Part shown: one piece after another, positions 7,410 through 15,636 of the stretch
Layout of the letters: the number at the start of each line of letters is the position of its first letter
Position numbering within the stretch: the stretch's first letter is position 1
Assembly (NCBI GenBank): GCA_964458325.1
Contig: CAYWIM010000075.1
Coordinates: 1-24,150 of the forward strand
Reading direction: 5' to 3'
Source: JAGMXM01 sp964458325
GTDB lineage: Bacteria; Verrucomicrobiota; Verrucomicrobiia; Limisphaerales; UBA1319
Length of the DNA: 24,150 nt
Position numbers and translations under genes: made by a program
The notes under the pieces: generated by a model
Told to the model about the DNA's origin: nothing
Database searches by the model: none
The model's input: the letters and a program-made list of their open reading frames with translations, nothing else

Positions 7410-8458
7410 CCCCATCCGAATTCCATCTGGGCCCGCGCGCCGTCGGCGAAAGCCATCCCCCCATCCTCATCGCCGAGGTCGCCCAAGCCCATGACGGCAG
7501 CCTCGGCATCGCCCATTCGTTCGTCGACGCCATCGCCGATGCTGGAGCCGACGCCGTCAAGTTCCAGACCCACATTGCCGCGGCCGAGAGCACCCCCCGC
7601 GAGCCCTGGCGCGTCCGCTTCAGCCCGCAGGATGAAACCCGCTACGATTACTGGCGGCGCATGGAATTGACCGAAGCCCAGTGGCGCGGCCTCCGCGAGC
7701 ACGCCGGCCAGCGCGGGCTGGTCTTCCTGAGCTCGCCGTTCTCCATCGAGGCCGCCGACCTCCTCGAGCGCGTCGGCGTCCCCGCCTGGAAGATCGCCTC
7801 GGGCGAAATCGGCAATCTCCCGTTGCTCGAACGGCTCGCCGCAACCCGGCTGCCGATCTTGTTTTCTTCCGGCATGAGCGATTGGACCGAGCTGGACCGG
7901 GCCGTTGGCGTCGCCCGGGCTCAGCAGGCTCCGTTCGCGGTCCTGCAATGCGCGACCGCCTACCCCTGCCCGCCAGAGCAGGCTGGACTCAACCTCCTGG
8001 CCGAGCTGCGCCGGCGGTATGCCTGCCCCGTGGGCCTGTCCGACCATTCCGGCCAAGTCTACGCCGGCCTGGCCTCCATCGCCCTCGGGGCCAGCCTCAT
8101 CGAGGTCCACGTCGCCTTCAGCCGGCAGATGTTCGGCCCGGACGCCCCCGCTTCCCTCACCTTCCCCGAGCTCCGCCAGATGGCCGACGGGATGCGGCAG
8201 ATTTACCGGATGCGGACCGCGCCGGTGGACAAGGACGCCGCCGCAGCGGGCGTCGAGCCGCTCCGCCGGATCTTTCGTAAAAGCATTGTCGCGCGCGGGC
8301 CGATCGCAGCCGGCACGGTGCTCGCCCCGGAGCTGCTCGCCTGCAAGAAGCCGGGGGACGGCCTTCCTCCCTCCCGCTGGAGCACGGTGATGGGACGCCG
8401 CCTCCGCCGCGACCTCGCCGCCGATGAAGCCCTGCAGGAGGCCGATCTCGATCCATGA
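7406..8458 (+). CDS. neuB: Sialic-acid synthase family (N-acetylneuraminate synthase-like, NeuB/SpsE)
   Basis: Condenses an N-acetyl hexose (ManNAc or a related sugar) with phosphoenolpyruvate to give a nine-carbon nonulosonic acid. The protein has 350 residues. The TIM-barrel domain (about 15-270) contains AEVAQAHDG, DAVKFQTH, FLSSPFS, WKIASGE and GLSDHSG. The C-terminal antifreeze-like SAF domain (about 285-345) begins RRIFRKSIVARGPIAAG. The usual NHNG segment is AHDG here, so the exact product (Neu5Ac, legionaminic acid or another) is uncertain. It overlaps the ABC gene and neuC by 4 bp each (ATGA), showing tight translational coupling. Confidence 0.93.
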   Translation: MTPSEFHLGPRAVGESHPPILIAEVAQAHDGSLGIAHSFVDAIADAGADAVKFQTHIAAAESTPREPWRVRFSPQDETRYDYWRRMELTEAQWRGLREHAGQRGLVFLSSPFSIEAADLLERVGVPAWKIASGEIGNLPLLERLAATRLPILFSSGMSDWTELDRAVGVARAQQAPFAVLQCATAYPCPPEQAGLNLLAELRRRYACPVGLSDHSGQVYAGLASIALGASLIEVHVAFSRQMFGPDAPASLTFPELRQMADGMRQIYRMRTAPVDKDAAAAGVEPLRRIFRKSIVARGPIAAGTVLAPELLACKKPGDGLPPSRWSTVMGRRLRRDLAADEALQEADLDP

Positions 8459-9609
8459 AACGCAAAGTCTGTGTCGTCGTCACCGCCCGCCCCAGCTACT
8501 CCCGGATCAAGTCCGCCCTCCGGAGCATCCAGGAGCACCCCGGGCTCGAGCTCCAGCTGGTGGTGGCCGCCTCCGCCATCCTCGACCGGTATGGCAACAC
8601 CCACCGGCTCATCGAGCAGGACGGATTCACCATCCACGCTCGAGTCTACATGGTCGTCGAGGGGGAGAACCTCCCCACGATGGCCAAGACCACGGGGCTG
8701 GGCCTAATGGAGCTGGCCACCGTGTTCGATAACCTCAAGCCCGATGTCGTGGTCACCATCGCCGACCGCTACGAGACCATCGCCACCGCCATCGCCGCCG
8801 CGTACATGAACCTCCCGCTTGCCCACATCCAGGGCGGCGAAGTCACGGGCTCGATCGATGAAAAGGTACGCCACGCAATCACCAAGCTGGCCGATGCCCA
8901 TTTCGTCGCCACCGAGGGCGCCGCGCGGCGCGTCATCCGCATGGGCGAGGATCCCGCACGGGTCCACGTCACCGGCTGCCCCTCGATCGATCTGGCTGCC
9001 GCCGTCCGCCGCTCCCCCCAGCTCGATTTCGATCCCTTCGCGAAATACGGCGGAGTCGGCATCCTCGACCATCTCACGGACGGATACCTGGTGGTTCTTC
9101 AACACCCTGTCACGACGGAATACGACGCCTCCCGCCTGCACATCGAGGAGACTTGCCAGGCCATCCTCGCCCTCCGCCGGCCCACGCTCTGGTTCTGGCC
9201 TAACGTCGATGCCGGTTCCGATGGCACGTCCAACGGCCTGCGCGCGTTCCGGGAACGCCACCAGCCCTCCTTCGTCCATTTCTTCAAGAACATGGATGGC
9301 CAGGATTTCCTCCGCCTCCTCTGCCAAAGCCGATGCCTGGTCGGCAACAGCAGCGTCGGCATCCGCGAAGGGAGCTTCCTCGGGGTGCCCGTGGTCAACA
9401 TCGGCAGCCGCCAGGCCGGCCGCGAACGCGGCCCCAATGTCCGCGACGTCCCCTATGACCGCCAGGCCATCCAGCTGGCGATCGAAGAGCAGCTCGCCCA
9501 CGGACCCTACCCGTCCGATCCCACCTATGGCCAGGGAGACGCCGGACGCCAGATCGCCGAGAAGCTGGCCACCATGCCGCTCTCATTCGAAAAACGGCTC
9601 GCCTATTAG
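8455..9609 (+). CDS. neuC: UDP-N-acetylglucosamine 2-epimerase, hydrolysing (NeuC type)
   Basis: Converts a UDP-N-acetyl sugar into free ManNAc (or a 6-deoxy analogue in the legionaminic route) and UDP, supplying NeuB. The 384-residue GT-B-fold protein has an N-terminal ARPSYSRIK segment, ADRYETIATAIAA, AHIQGGEVTGSIDEKVRHAI, HFVATEGAARRVIRMGE and VTGCPSID. Near the C-terminus are GNSSVGIREG and VPVVNIGSRQAGRERG, typical of this family. Residues normally reading GDR and HGGE appear as ADR and QGGE, so this is a divergent branch. The start codon overlaps the neuB stop. Confidence 0.93.
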   Translation: MKRKVCVVVTARPSYSRIKSALRSIQEHPGLELQLVVAASAILDRYGNTHRLIEQDGFTIHARVYMVVEGENLPTMAKTTGLGLMELATVFDNLKPDVVVTIADRYETIATAIAAAYMNLPLAHIQGGEVTGSIDEKVRHAITKLADAHFVATEGAARRVIRMGEDPARVHVTGCPSIDLAAAVRRSPQLDFDPFAKYGGVGILDHLTDGYLVVLQHPVTTEYDASRLHIEETCQAILALRRPTLWFWPNVDAGSDGTSNGLRAFRERHQPSFVHFFKNMDGQDFLRLLCQSRCLVGNSSVGIREGSFLGVPVVNIGSRQAGRERGPNVRDVPYDRQAIQLAIEEQLAHGPYPSDPTYGQGDAGRQIAEKLATMPLSFEKRLAY

Positions 9610-9652
9610 CACTCGCCATCCATTCCCGGCCAACCCCCACTCGCACCCTCCC

Positions 9653-10390
9653 ATGAGTACTTCTGGCGGCTCCCTCCTGGGCATCATCCCTGCCCGCGGA
9701 GGATCCAAAGGCATTCCCGGCAAGAACACCCGGCTGCTGGCCGGACGCCCGCTCCTGGCCTACACGGTCGATGCCGCCCGCCGATCCGGAATCTTCACCC
9801 GCCTCATCCTCACCACCGACAGCCCCGATATCGCGCGAATCGGGCGCGATCTCGGCCTCGAGGTCCCCTTCCTCCGCCCGCCCGAGCTGGCCCAGGACGA
9901 TTCTCCCATGCTGCCCGTGATGCAGCATGCTGTCGCCTGGCTCGAAGCCGCTGGCTTTTCTCCGGATCTCATCGCCCTTCTGCAGCCGACGGCGCCCTTC
10001 CGGCGGCCCCAGGACCTCATCGAAGCCCGCCGGCTCCTCGAGCAGCACCCCGAGGCCGATTCGGTCGTCAGCGTCGAGCCGGTGCCGGAGCACTATGCCC
10101 CTCATTTCGTCATGCGCATCTCGGACGGCTGGCTGCTGCCTTTCCTCCCGGAGGGCCCGCGCATCACCCGCCGCCAGGATGCGCCCAAAGCTTACTCCCG
10201 CAGCGGCGATTTCTACTTCACACGCACCCGGACCCTGATGGCGGGAAACTCGATCTACGGAACTCGCTGCCTCCCGTTCCTCGTTCACCACGACCACCGG
10301 GTGAACCTGGATTCGGCGGCCGACTGGGCAGCCGCTGAGCGATTGGCCAGCCAATGCCCGCCGCTTTCCGAGCCGGCGGACGCCTCATGA
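9653..10390 (+). CDS. neuA: CMP-sialic acid synthetase-like cytidylyltransferase
   Basis: Activates the nonulosonic acid with CTP to its CMP form, the donor for glycosyltransferases. The protein has 245 residues. The N-terminal nucleotide-binding signature IPARGGSKGIPGKN starts near residue 12, LLQPTAPFR lies near 115, and the C-terminal part contains KAYSRSGDFYFTRT and a final FLVHHDHRVNLD segment. The frame is open far upstream inside neuC, but the ATG at 9653 gives the normal N-terminus. A 43-bp gap without a clear terminator separates it from neuC. It ends 10 bp from the convergent GT2 gene. Confidence 0.93.
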   Translation: MSTSGGSLLGIIPARGGSKGIPGKNTRLLAGRPLLAYTVDAARRSGIFTRLILTTDSPDIARIGRDLGLEVPFLRPPELAQDDSPMLPVMQHAVAWLEAAGFSPDLIALLQPTAPFRRPQDLIEARRLLEQHPEADSVVSVEPVPEHYAPHFVMRISDGWLLPFLPEGPRITRRQDAPKAYSRSGDFYFTRTRTLMAGNSIYGTRCLPFLVHHDHRVNLDSAADWAAAERLASQCPPLSEPADAS

Positions 10391-10400
10391 AGCAGGCATC

Positions 10401-11201
10401 TCAAGGCGCGGGCGGCTGGGCCGCCGGCTCGTCCCCCATCGAGGCCTTCCGCTGGAGCTCCCAAACCCGCGCCTCCCGCAGATAGGCCGCAAAGGCCGCC
10501 CCCATCGCCGCCACCAGACCGGGCACCCCATCCAGAAACCCCCGCTTCCAGATCAACGTCTCGAGCAACTTGCTCGCAGGCTTTGACACCAATCGCCAAG
10601 CCCCGACCCGGCGCGCCCCGCCCAACTCGATCCGCCCGCGCGCCGCGATATCCGCATACAACGATTGCTTGGCCACATACTGGCCCAGGGACACGTAAGT
10701 GAAATGCTCGATCGGAATCTCGATGCCCGCCGCTCTCCCCGATGCAAGGATGACGCGGTCGTGCGGATTCACCCCCCCAAATCGCCCCCGATCCTTCCGA
10801 AACAGCCGCAGCACGCGGTCCGGATACCACCCGCCATGGCGCAGCCAGGCGCCTAAAAAATAGTTCCGACGGGGAAAAGTGTACCCATCCGCCTCCGGCG
10901 CGGCCAGGACCTCGAGGATCCGGCCCGCCAGCGCCGGAGGCACCCGCTCATCTGCATCCAGGCTGAACACCCACGGATGCGCCGCCCGATCCACCGCATA
11001 GTTCTTCTGCTCGAGATGCCCCGGCCACGGATGCACGAAAACCCGGTCGGTGTGCTCCCGCGCGATCTCGAGTGTGCCGTCCGTGCTGCCGCTGTCCACC
11101 ACCACGATCTCGTCCGCCCATGCCAGCGTCGAAAGACATTGCCGCAGGTTCCGCGCCTCGTTGCAGGCGATGACCGTCGCCGAGCATCGCTCACGACTCA
11201 T
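10401..11201 (-). CDS. Family 2 glycosyltransferase, WaaE/KdtX-like
   Basis: Likely adds a hexose to a lipopolysaccharide-core or surface-glycan acceptor at the inner face of the membrane. The 266-residue GT-A domain has ATVIACNEARNL at the N-terminus, DEIVVVDSGSTDGTLEIA near residues 30-46, and the metal/NDP-binding DAD at 82-84. The middle HGGWYPDRVLRLFRK and the C-terminal WKRGFLDGVPGL segment are characteristic of the WaaE group. The start at 11201 overlaps the stop of the upstream gene (ATGA), which decides against the longer frame. It is the last gene of a three-gene minus-strand operon and converges on neuA. Confidence 0.92.
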   Translation of the reverse strand: MSRERCSATVIACNEARNLRQCLSTLAWADEIVVVDSGSTDGTLEIAREHTDRVFVHPWPGHLEQKNYAVDRAAHPWVFSLDADERVPPALAGRILEVLAAPEADGYTFPRRNYFLGAWLRHGGWYPDRVLRLFRKDRGRFGGVNPHDRVILASGRAAGIEIPIEHFTYVSLGQYVAKQSLYADIAARGRIELGGARRVGAWRLVSKPASKLLETLIWKRGFLDGVPGLVAAMGAAFAAYLREARVWELQRKASMGDEPAAQPPAP

Positions 11202-12583
11202 GCGCGCCCCCTTCGCTCCTCCACGAGGGAGATCAGGTATTGGGCGATCCGGCGGCCGGACTGGCCGTCGAGCCTCCAGCACTGCTCCTCGCGAATCCGC
11301 CGACGCCCCTCGGACTCGAGCGTCGGATCCCGCAAATACCGGTTCACCTGCGCCACCATCTCCTCCGCCGTCCGCGCGATCTGGACGCCCCCCGTCTGGA
11401 CGATCCGCCGGTAATGCTCGTATTCGTAATAGCGCTGGCAGGACTCCGCGTATGGATGGGTCGTGAAGCCGTCGAACGCGACATTGACCACCGGCTTGTC
11501 GAAAACGGACGCGTCGATGGTGATGGTCGAGGCCACATTAATCACCACATCCGAATAGCTCATCAGCTCCGCCAGGCCGTACATGTCCTCCCGGGTCGGG
11601 TTCCACTGGTCCGGCAGCGGCGCCGAGCGCCCCGCCCGCTGCAGCACCAGCCCCGGCTGGCTCTCGAACCGCCGGTAATCCTCCAGCCGGTCCTTCGGAT
11701 GCAGCCGCACTAAAAGCTGGCTCGGCATGGCAAAAGCCCCCTGCCTGCGCGCCCGGTCCAGCAGCTCCACCACCTCGTGATCGAACGGCGATGTGCCGGG
11801 CGTCCCCGTCGTGTAGGTGATCAGCTTCAGCGCCGGATCCAGACCCCATCTGGCGAAGAACTCCGCCCGCGGCAAAAACGATGCCCGGTCCAGATACAGA
11901 TCGAATTGAGGCACGCCCGACACGAACAGATCCTCATCGCGATATCCGTGGTACTGCATGAGCTCCTCGCGCAGGACGTTGTTCCAGAGTATGAACCGAT
12001 CCGGCCGGAAAGGAAAGGGCCCCTTCGAGGTGGGATTGTCCCAGCTCAGGATGAAACAGGCCGTGCGCACCCCCCGCTGCCGAGCGCCGATCTCCAGACA
12101 GTGATGCCGCGAGTAGATGGTCGTGTAAAACACCAGCCCGGGCCGATACCGCTCGAAATACTCGGTCCCCAGCCGCGGCGTGCACGCCGCCTCGAGCCGG
12201 TCGATCCGGCCCAGCCATCCCTCCGCCCGCCCCGGATTCCCCGGCCGCACAATCCGGCTTAGCAGCCAGTGCCGCAGCCAGCGGCCCTCCTTCCGCCCCC
12301 GCTTGCTCTTGAATGTAAACAGCCCCACCCGCTCTGCCCATATGTCCTTCTTCAGCGAACGCAGTACCTGGACCGCCAGGTTCGGACGCCACCGCGGCAA
12401 CGGCTCGATCACCACGTTCGGCGCGGCCATCTCCCGCCGAAACTCGTCGTCCACGAGCGGCGAAAACAGCACCAGCCGCAGCCCCCTCTCCTCCTTCAAC
12501 ACCCGATACACGTCGGTCCGCAGGATGTTCCGAATCGCCACCCCGGAGTCCAGCACAATGAAAATCGTCTCGCTCTCGGTCAT
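11198..12583 (-). CDS. GT-B surface-polysaccharide transferase, CDP-glycerol glycerophosphotransferase-like
   Basis: A 461-residue protein related to the Glyphos_transf/GT-B transferases of surface-polymer clusters. Visible landmarks are an internal ACFILSWDNPTSKGPFPF and RFILWNNVLREEL, then FVSGVPQFDLYLDR near the middle. The C-terminal half holds VRLHPKDR, YSDVVINVASTITIDASVFD and KPVVNVAFDG; the HPKD and NxASTI segments resemble the donor-binding region of CDP-glycerol transferases and related capsule enzymes. The actual donor is unknown, and no tag, tar or CDP-glycerol synthesis genes are in view. It starts 12 bp after the methyltransferase and overlaps the GT2 gene by 4 bp. Confidence 0.8.
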   Translation of the reverse strand: MTESETIFIVLDSGVAIRNILRTDVYRVLKEERGLRLVLFSPLVDDEFRREMAAPNVVIEPLPRWRPNLAVQVLRSLKKDIWAERVGLFTFKSKRGRKEGRWLRHWLLSRIVRPGNPGRAEGWLGRIDRLEAACTPRLGTEYFERYRPGLVFYTTIYSRHHCLEIGARQRGVRTACFILSWDNPTSKGPFPFRPDRFILWNNVLREELMQYHGYRDEDLFVSGVPQFDLYLDRASFLPRAEFFARWGLDPALKLITYTTGTPGTSPFDHEVVELLDRARRQGAFAMPSQLLVRLHPKDRLEDYRRFESQPGLVLQRAGRSAPLPDQWNPTREDMYGLAELMSYSDVVINVASTITIDASVFDKPVVNVAFDGFTTHPYAESCQRYYEYEHYRRIVQTGGVQIARTAEEMVAQVNRYLRDPTLESEGRRRIREEQCWRLDGQSGRRIAQYLISLVEERRGRA

Positions 12584-12595
12584 ATCTGGAACACT

Positions 12596-13696
12596 TCATC
12601 CCGGCCCGGCTTCGCCGCGCGAGCCCCGCCGCCTCAGCCGGCTCTTGATCCTTCGGGCCAGGTATCGAAGCTCGTGCCGAAAGAAATACCCGATGGGCGA
12701 AAGCCGGATCGATTCGAGGGACTGCGTGGCGCGCTGGTATATTCCATCCATTTCGGGCATCTGCGCAAAGGGGGTTCGGCCGCTCTTCCGGGCCACCAGG
12801 CGGATGTGGTAGCCGGGCAGCCCAGCCCGCCGAGGATCGCTGCGCCGGGCCCGGCCGCCATCCTCGTCCTGTTCCATCCAGAGGATGTCAAAGCCGGCGG
12901 CGATCACAAAATGGCGCAGGACCTCGGGAACGAACATGTAGGTGTGGTCGATCTGAACGGCGCGGCGCAGGCACCGGAAGCGGCGCAGGACGTGCCGGAA
13001 GTTCATCACCTCGAGCAGCAGGCATCCTTGGGGATCGAGATGGTCGTGCGCCCATCGAAGAAAAAACCGGGGGCTGAGCAGGTGGTTCAGGCTCTGCACA
13101 CAAAGGATGTTCGCCGCCGGAGGCAGCGCGCAGGCCGCGTTCTCGATCAAGGTCGCGTCCGTCGGTATGCCTTGGCCATTGGCCCATTGGGCCTCCGACC
13201 CGGAGGGTTCGATCCCGCGCACCTCGACATCCAGCGCCTGCTTGAATCCATTCAGCACCCCGCCGGCGCTGGAGCCCACCTCGATCGTCAATCCCCTTCG
13301 CAAATAGGGTTGGGCAAGGGCCGCCAGGGCCAAGCCATGCCGCGTGCCCCGCCGATAGAGCTCGGCCAGCTCATCCTCCTCCGACCGCACGTCGAACCGC
13401 CCCTTGAACCGCGCCATCTGCGCGCGGTACTCCTCCTGGTAATACCGGCCATACCATTCCTTCGTCATCCGCGGATTCAGATAGATCAGCCCGCATCGGG
13501 TGCAGATGCAGGCGCGGACCTCGAGATAGTTGCGGTCCTTGCTCGAGAGGATTCGGTGGTCGGCGCTCCCGCACAGATCGCACGGGATCTCCTCCTGCTG
13601 GGCCGTCTCGTATGGGAAGCAGGATCGGATCAAAAGCAGCGTCCGCAGGAAGCCGCCCCGTGGACGCATCGGCCGATCCAGACCCTTCATTTGCAT
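12596..13696 (-). CDS. Zinc-ribbon SAM-dependent methyltransferase (sugar C-methyltransferase-like)
   Basis: A 366-residue protein. Residues 39-68 form a zinc-ribbon with Cys39, Cys42, Cys65 and Cys68 (CDLC and CTRC). A class I methyltransferase domain follows with motif I IEVGSSAGG near residue 137. A FVPEVLRHFVIAAGF segment, typical of family members acting on nucleotide sugars or polysaccharide ends, comes later. The C-terminus is Arg-rich and basic. As first gene of the GT operon, it probably methylates a glycan or sugar precursor; the substrate is unknown. MQMKG at 13696 is used as the start because a promoter -10 lies 8 nt before it; the ATG at 13690 is an alternative. Confidence 0.85.
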   Translation of the reverse strand: MQMKGLDRPMRPRGGFLRTLLLIRSCFPYETAQQEEIPCDLCGSADHRILSSKDRNYLEVRACICTRCGLIYLNPRMTKEWYGRYYQEEYRAQMARFKGRFDVRSEEDELAELYRRGTRHGLALAALAQPYLRRGLTIEVGSSAGGVLNGFKQALDVEVRGIEPSGSEAQWANGQGIPTDATLIENAACALPPAANILCVQSLNHLLSPRFFLRWAHDHLDPQGCLLLEVMNFRHVLRRFRCLRRAVQIDHTYMFVPEVLRHFVIAAGFDILWMEQDEDGGRARRSDPRRAGLPGYHIRLVARKSGRTPFAQMPEMDGIYQRATQSLESIRLSPIGYFFRHELRYLARRIKSRLRRRGSRGEAGPG

Positions 13697-13704
13697 GGCC
13701 GATC

Positions 13705-13733
13705 ATTTCGAGGCCGCGCCCGCGGCGGGTCAA
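13705..13733 (-). promoter_or_regulatory. Probable promoter of the methyltransferase/GT operon (leaderless type)
   Basis: Minus strand: TTGACC (13733-13728), 17-bp spacer, CGAAAT (13710-13705), then 8 nt to the ATG at 13696. The -35 is strong and the -10 weak (3 of 6). No Shine-Dalgarno is present. The rest of the gap back to the DUF3300 stop (13734-13822) shows nothing recognisable. Confidence 0.45.
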
Positions 13734-13822
13734 GCCGGAAACTCCGCCGCTGTCGGACCGGTGACATCCTCAGCCCCCCGCGCCTTGGATCGGAGGGGCA
13801 GGGGCGGATGGGACCCCCCGCA

Positions 13823-15598
13823 TCACCGGCGTCCGCCGCCGCGGAACCCGCCGCTCATGCCCGGACCGCCCCCGCTCATGCTCGGACCGCCGCCCCGCGA
13901 GATGCCCGGCGAGCTCCGGCTTCCCATGGATGAACTCGATCCGATGCTGCGGCTGCCGCCGAAGCCTTGCGGCGCCGCGGAACCGCGAAAACCGCTGGTG
14001 CTGCCTGCCCCGCGAATACCCGCAGACCCGGACCGGGTTCCGATGCTCGGGGCCGGAGGAGCGAAGGATCGGGTCGGCGATCGAGAGATCGAAGGCGCCG
14101 CCGAAGGTCTCGAGTAGCTCGAAGACCCCATCGGCCGGCTCACCGATCCCCCAGCCGCGCCCGAACGCGAGGGGGCCGGCGCCAGCATCGCGCGCTCTCC
14201 CGGCCGGCTCGTCATTGCCGCCGAACGGCTCGCCGGGCTCGCCGAGGGCTGCGATGCCCCGAAACCGCCTCTCGAGCTGGCCGCGCCGGAGAAGCCGGGC
14301 ATCGAGCCAGCTGGCGAGGATCGAGAACCCGCGCCCGCCTGGGCGGGACGAGAGCCAGCTCCGAACTGCCCCGAAGACGAACGGCCGTTGATTGGCACCG
14401 AGGGAACGGGCCGCACGGAGGATCTGCCCGTCGCCGCTCGCCAGCCCGCGGGATCCCGCTCCACCATCGTGGCCTGCGATCCCCGCGTGCCCGAGGCCAT
14501 GAGACGGTTGGCATCCGGCTGCCACGGTCTGGATGACCCGCCTGCAGGTGCGCCCCCGGCGTGCAGCCCGCCCCCACCGCCGCCGCCTGGCGGTGGGCCC
14601 CCCGCATGCGGCCCGCCACCGCCGCCACCACCGCCGCCGGGAGGTGCGCCTCCCCCATGCGGCCCGCCACCACCGCCGGGGCCGCCCGGGCCGCCGGGCC
14701 GGGGATAACCTCCTCCTCGCCCATAATGCCCCGCATAATAGGGAGAATGGTAAGGCGGATGCCGCACCCAGCCATGGTGCCAATCGCAGTCGCCCCAGTA
14801 TGCATAGCCGAACCATACGCCCACTCCGAAAGTCACCAGCGGCACGAACGGATGGTAGTAATAATAGGACGGAAGAGGGGCATAGACCACCCCGGGATCG
14901 TATTGCGGCACGTAGATCACCTCGGGCTGGGCAGGCTGAATCTGAATGACCTGGTTCGTCACGTAGATGACTTCCGGCGCGGCAGATTGCGCGACCACCT
15001 GGTCGCTGACCGACACGGTCTGTTGCGGGGTGGTCTGGAGCGTGCCGGCGGCCTGCGCCTTGCCGCGCATGGTCTGGATCGCATCCATCACATCCTTGGG
15101 CTGCACCACGAAGGCCTGGCCCAGATCGATCGTCCACGGCAGATCGTTGTTCATCTTCTGGATGACCTCGGGAAATCGAGCGACGGTCTTGACGCTCTCG
15201 TCCCATGGTTGCTGGTCGAGCTGGGCAAGATTGTTGGTGTCCTTGACGAACCGCGCGGCCAGCGCCACCTCGAGCGGGTAGGCAGATGCCGGCAGGACCG
15301 CAGCAACCAGCGGGTCCGGATACAGCGCGATCGGCGCCACAAGCTTCTGCAGATCCGCGGCGCTCAGCTTGGCCGGGACCGGCCATGCGGATGCGGGCTG
15401 CGACGGGGCCACGGCTTGTGCAGGGGCGGCGGGCGCAGGCGCGGCCGCAGGGGCGGGCGCTGGCAATACGGGCGCGGACACCGCCTGCGAGGGCGTCTGG
15501 TAAAATACTGTCGGAGGCGGATTGCTGGTCTCGGACGCCCAGGCTGCGATGCCAGGCAGAGCAAGCCAGAGCCAAAGTTTGGGATGAAAGGCTTTCAT
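13823..15598 (-). CDS. Secreted DUF3300-domain protein with long Gly/Ser-rich tail
   Basis: A 591-residue exported protein of unknown function. Residues 1-22 form a signal peptide (MKAFHPK, then a hydrophobic core ending near AAWASE). A Pro/Ala-rich linker spans about 35-75. The DUF3300 domain, about 78-255, has the hallmark IALYPDPLVAAVLPASAYPLE, NDLPWTIDLGQAFV and the repeated EVIYV...QYDPGVVYAPLPSYYYY strands. The tail is low-complexity: poly-Gly with PHAGG-type repeats (about 299-350), a Ser/Arg-rich stretch, and a terminal Ser-Met-Gly/Arg-rich segment. The start is 38 bp from the pgl stop; co-transcription with pgl is possible. The DUF3300 role is not known. Confidence 0.9.
   Translation of the reverse strand: MKAFHPKLWLWLALPGIAAWASETSNPPPTVFYQTPSQAVSAPVLPAPAPAAAPAPAAPAQAVAPSQPASAWPVPAKLSAADLQKLVAPIALYPDPLVAAVLPASAYPLEVALAARFVKDTNNLAQLDQQPWDESVKTVARFPEVIQKMNNDLPWTIDLGQAFVVQPKDVMDAIQTMRGKAQAAGTLQTTPQQTVSVSDQVVAQSAAPEVIYVTNQVIQIQPAQPEVIYVPQYDPGVVYAPLPSYYYYHPFVPLVTFGVGVWFGYAYWGDCDWHHGWVRHPPYHSPYYAGHYGRGGGYPRPGGPGGPGGGGGPHGGGAPPGGGGGGGGGPHAGGPPPGGGGGGGLHAGGAPAGGSSRPWQPDANRLMASGTRGSQATMVERDPAGWRAATGRSSVRPVPSVPINGRSSSGQFGAGSRPAQAGAGSRSSPAGSMPGFSGAASSRGGFGASQPSASPASRSAAMTSRPGERAMLAPAPSRSGAAGGSVSRPMGSSSYSRPSAAPSISRSPTRSFAPPAPSIGTRSGSAGIRGAGSTSGFRGSAAPQGFGGSRSIGSSSSMGSRSSPGISRGGGPSMSGGGPGMSGGFRGGGRR
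14548..14702 (-). repeat. Poly-Gly/Pro coding repeat inside the DUF3300 gene
   Basis: Imperfect in-frame repeats alternate runs of Gly codons with HGGGAP, HAGGPP and HAGGAP segments. They create a GC-extreme tract prone to slippage, and a proline-rich mirror reading on the plus strand that is not a gene. Confidence 0.8.
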
Positions 15599-15636
15599 AG
15601 GAAGCGTATTTCTGTCGTCACCCGCCGCTTTACCGC

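Noticed and set aside
12269..13933. 554-codon plus-strand frame over the methyltransferase gene
   Set aside because: Antisense shadow crossing two real minus-strand genes; no domain visible.
14388..14708. Proline-rich plus-strand ORF
   Set aside because: Only the complement of the poly-Gly tract of the DUF3300 gene.
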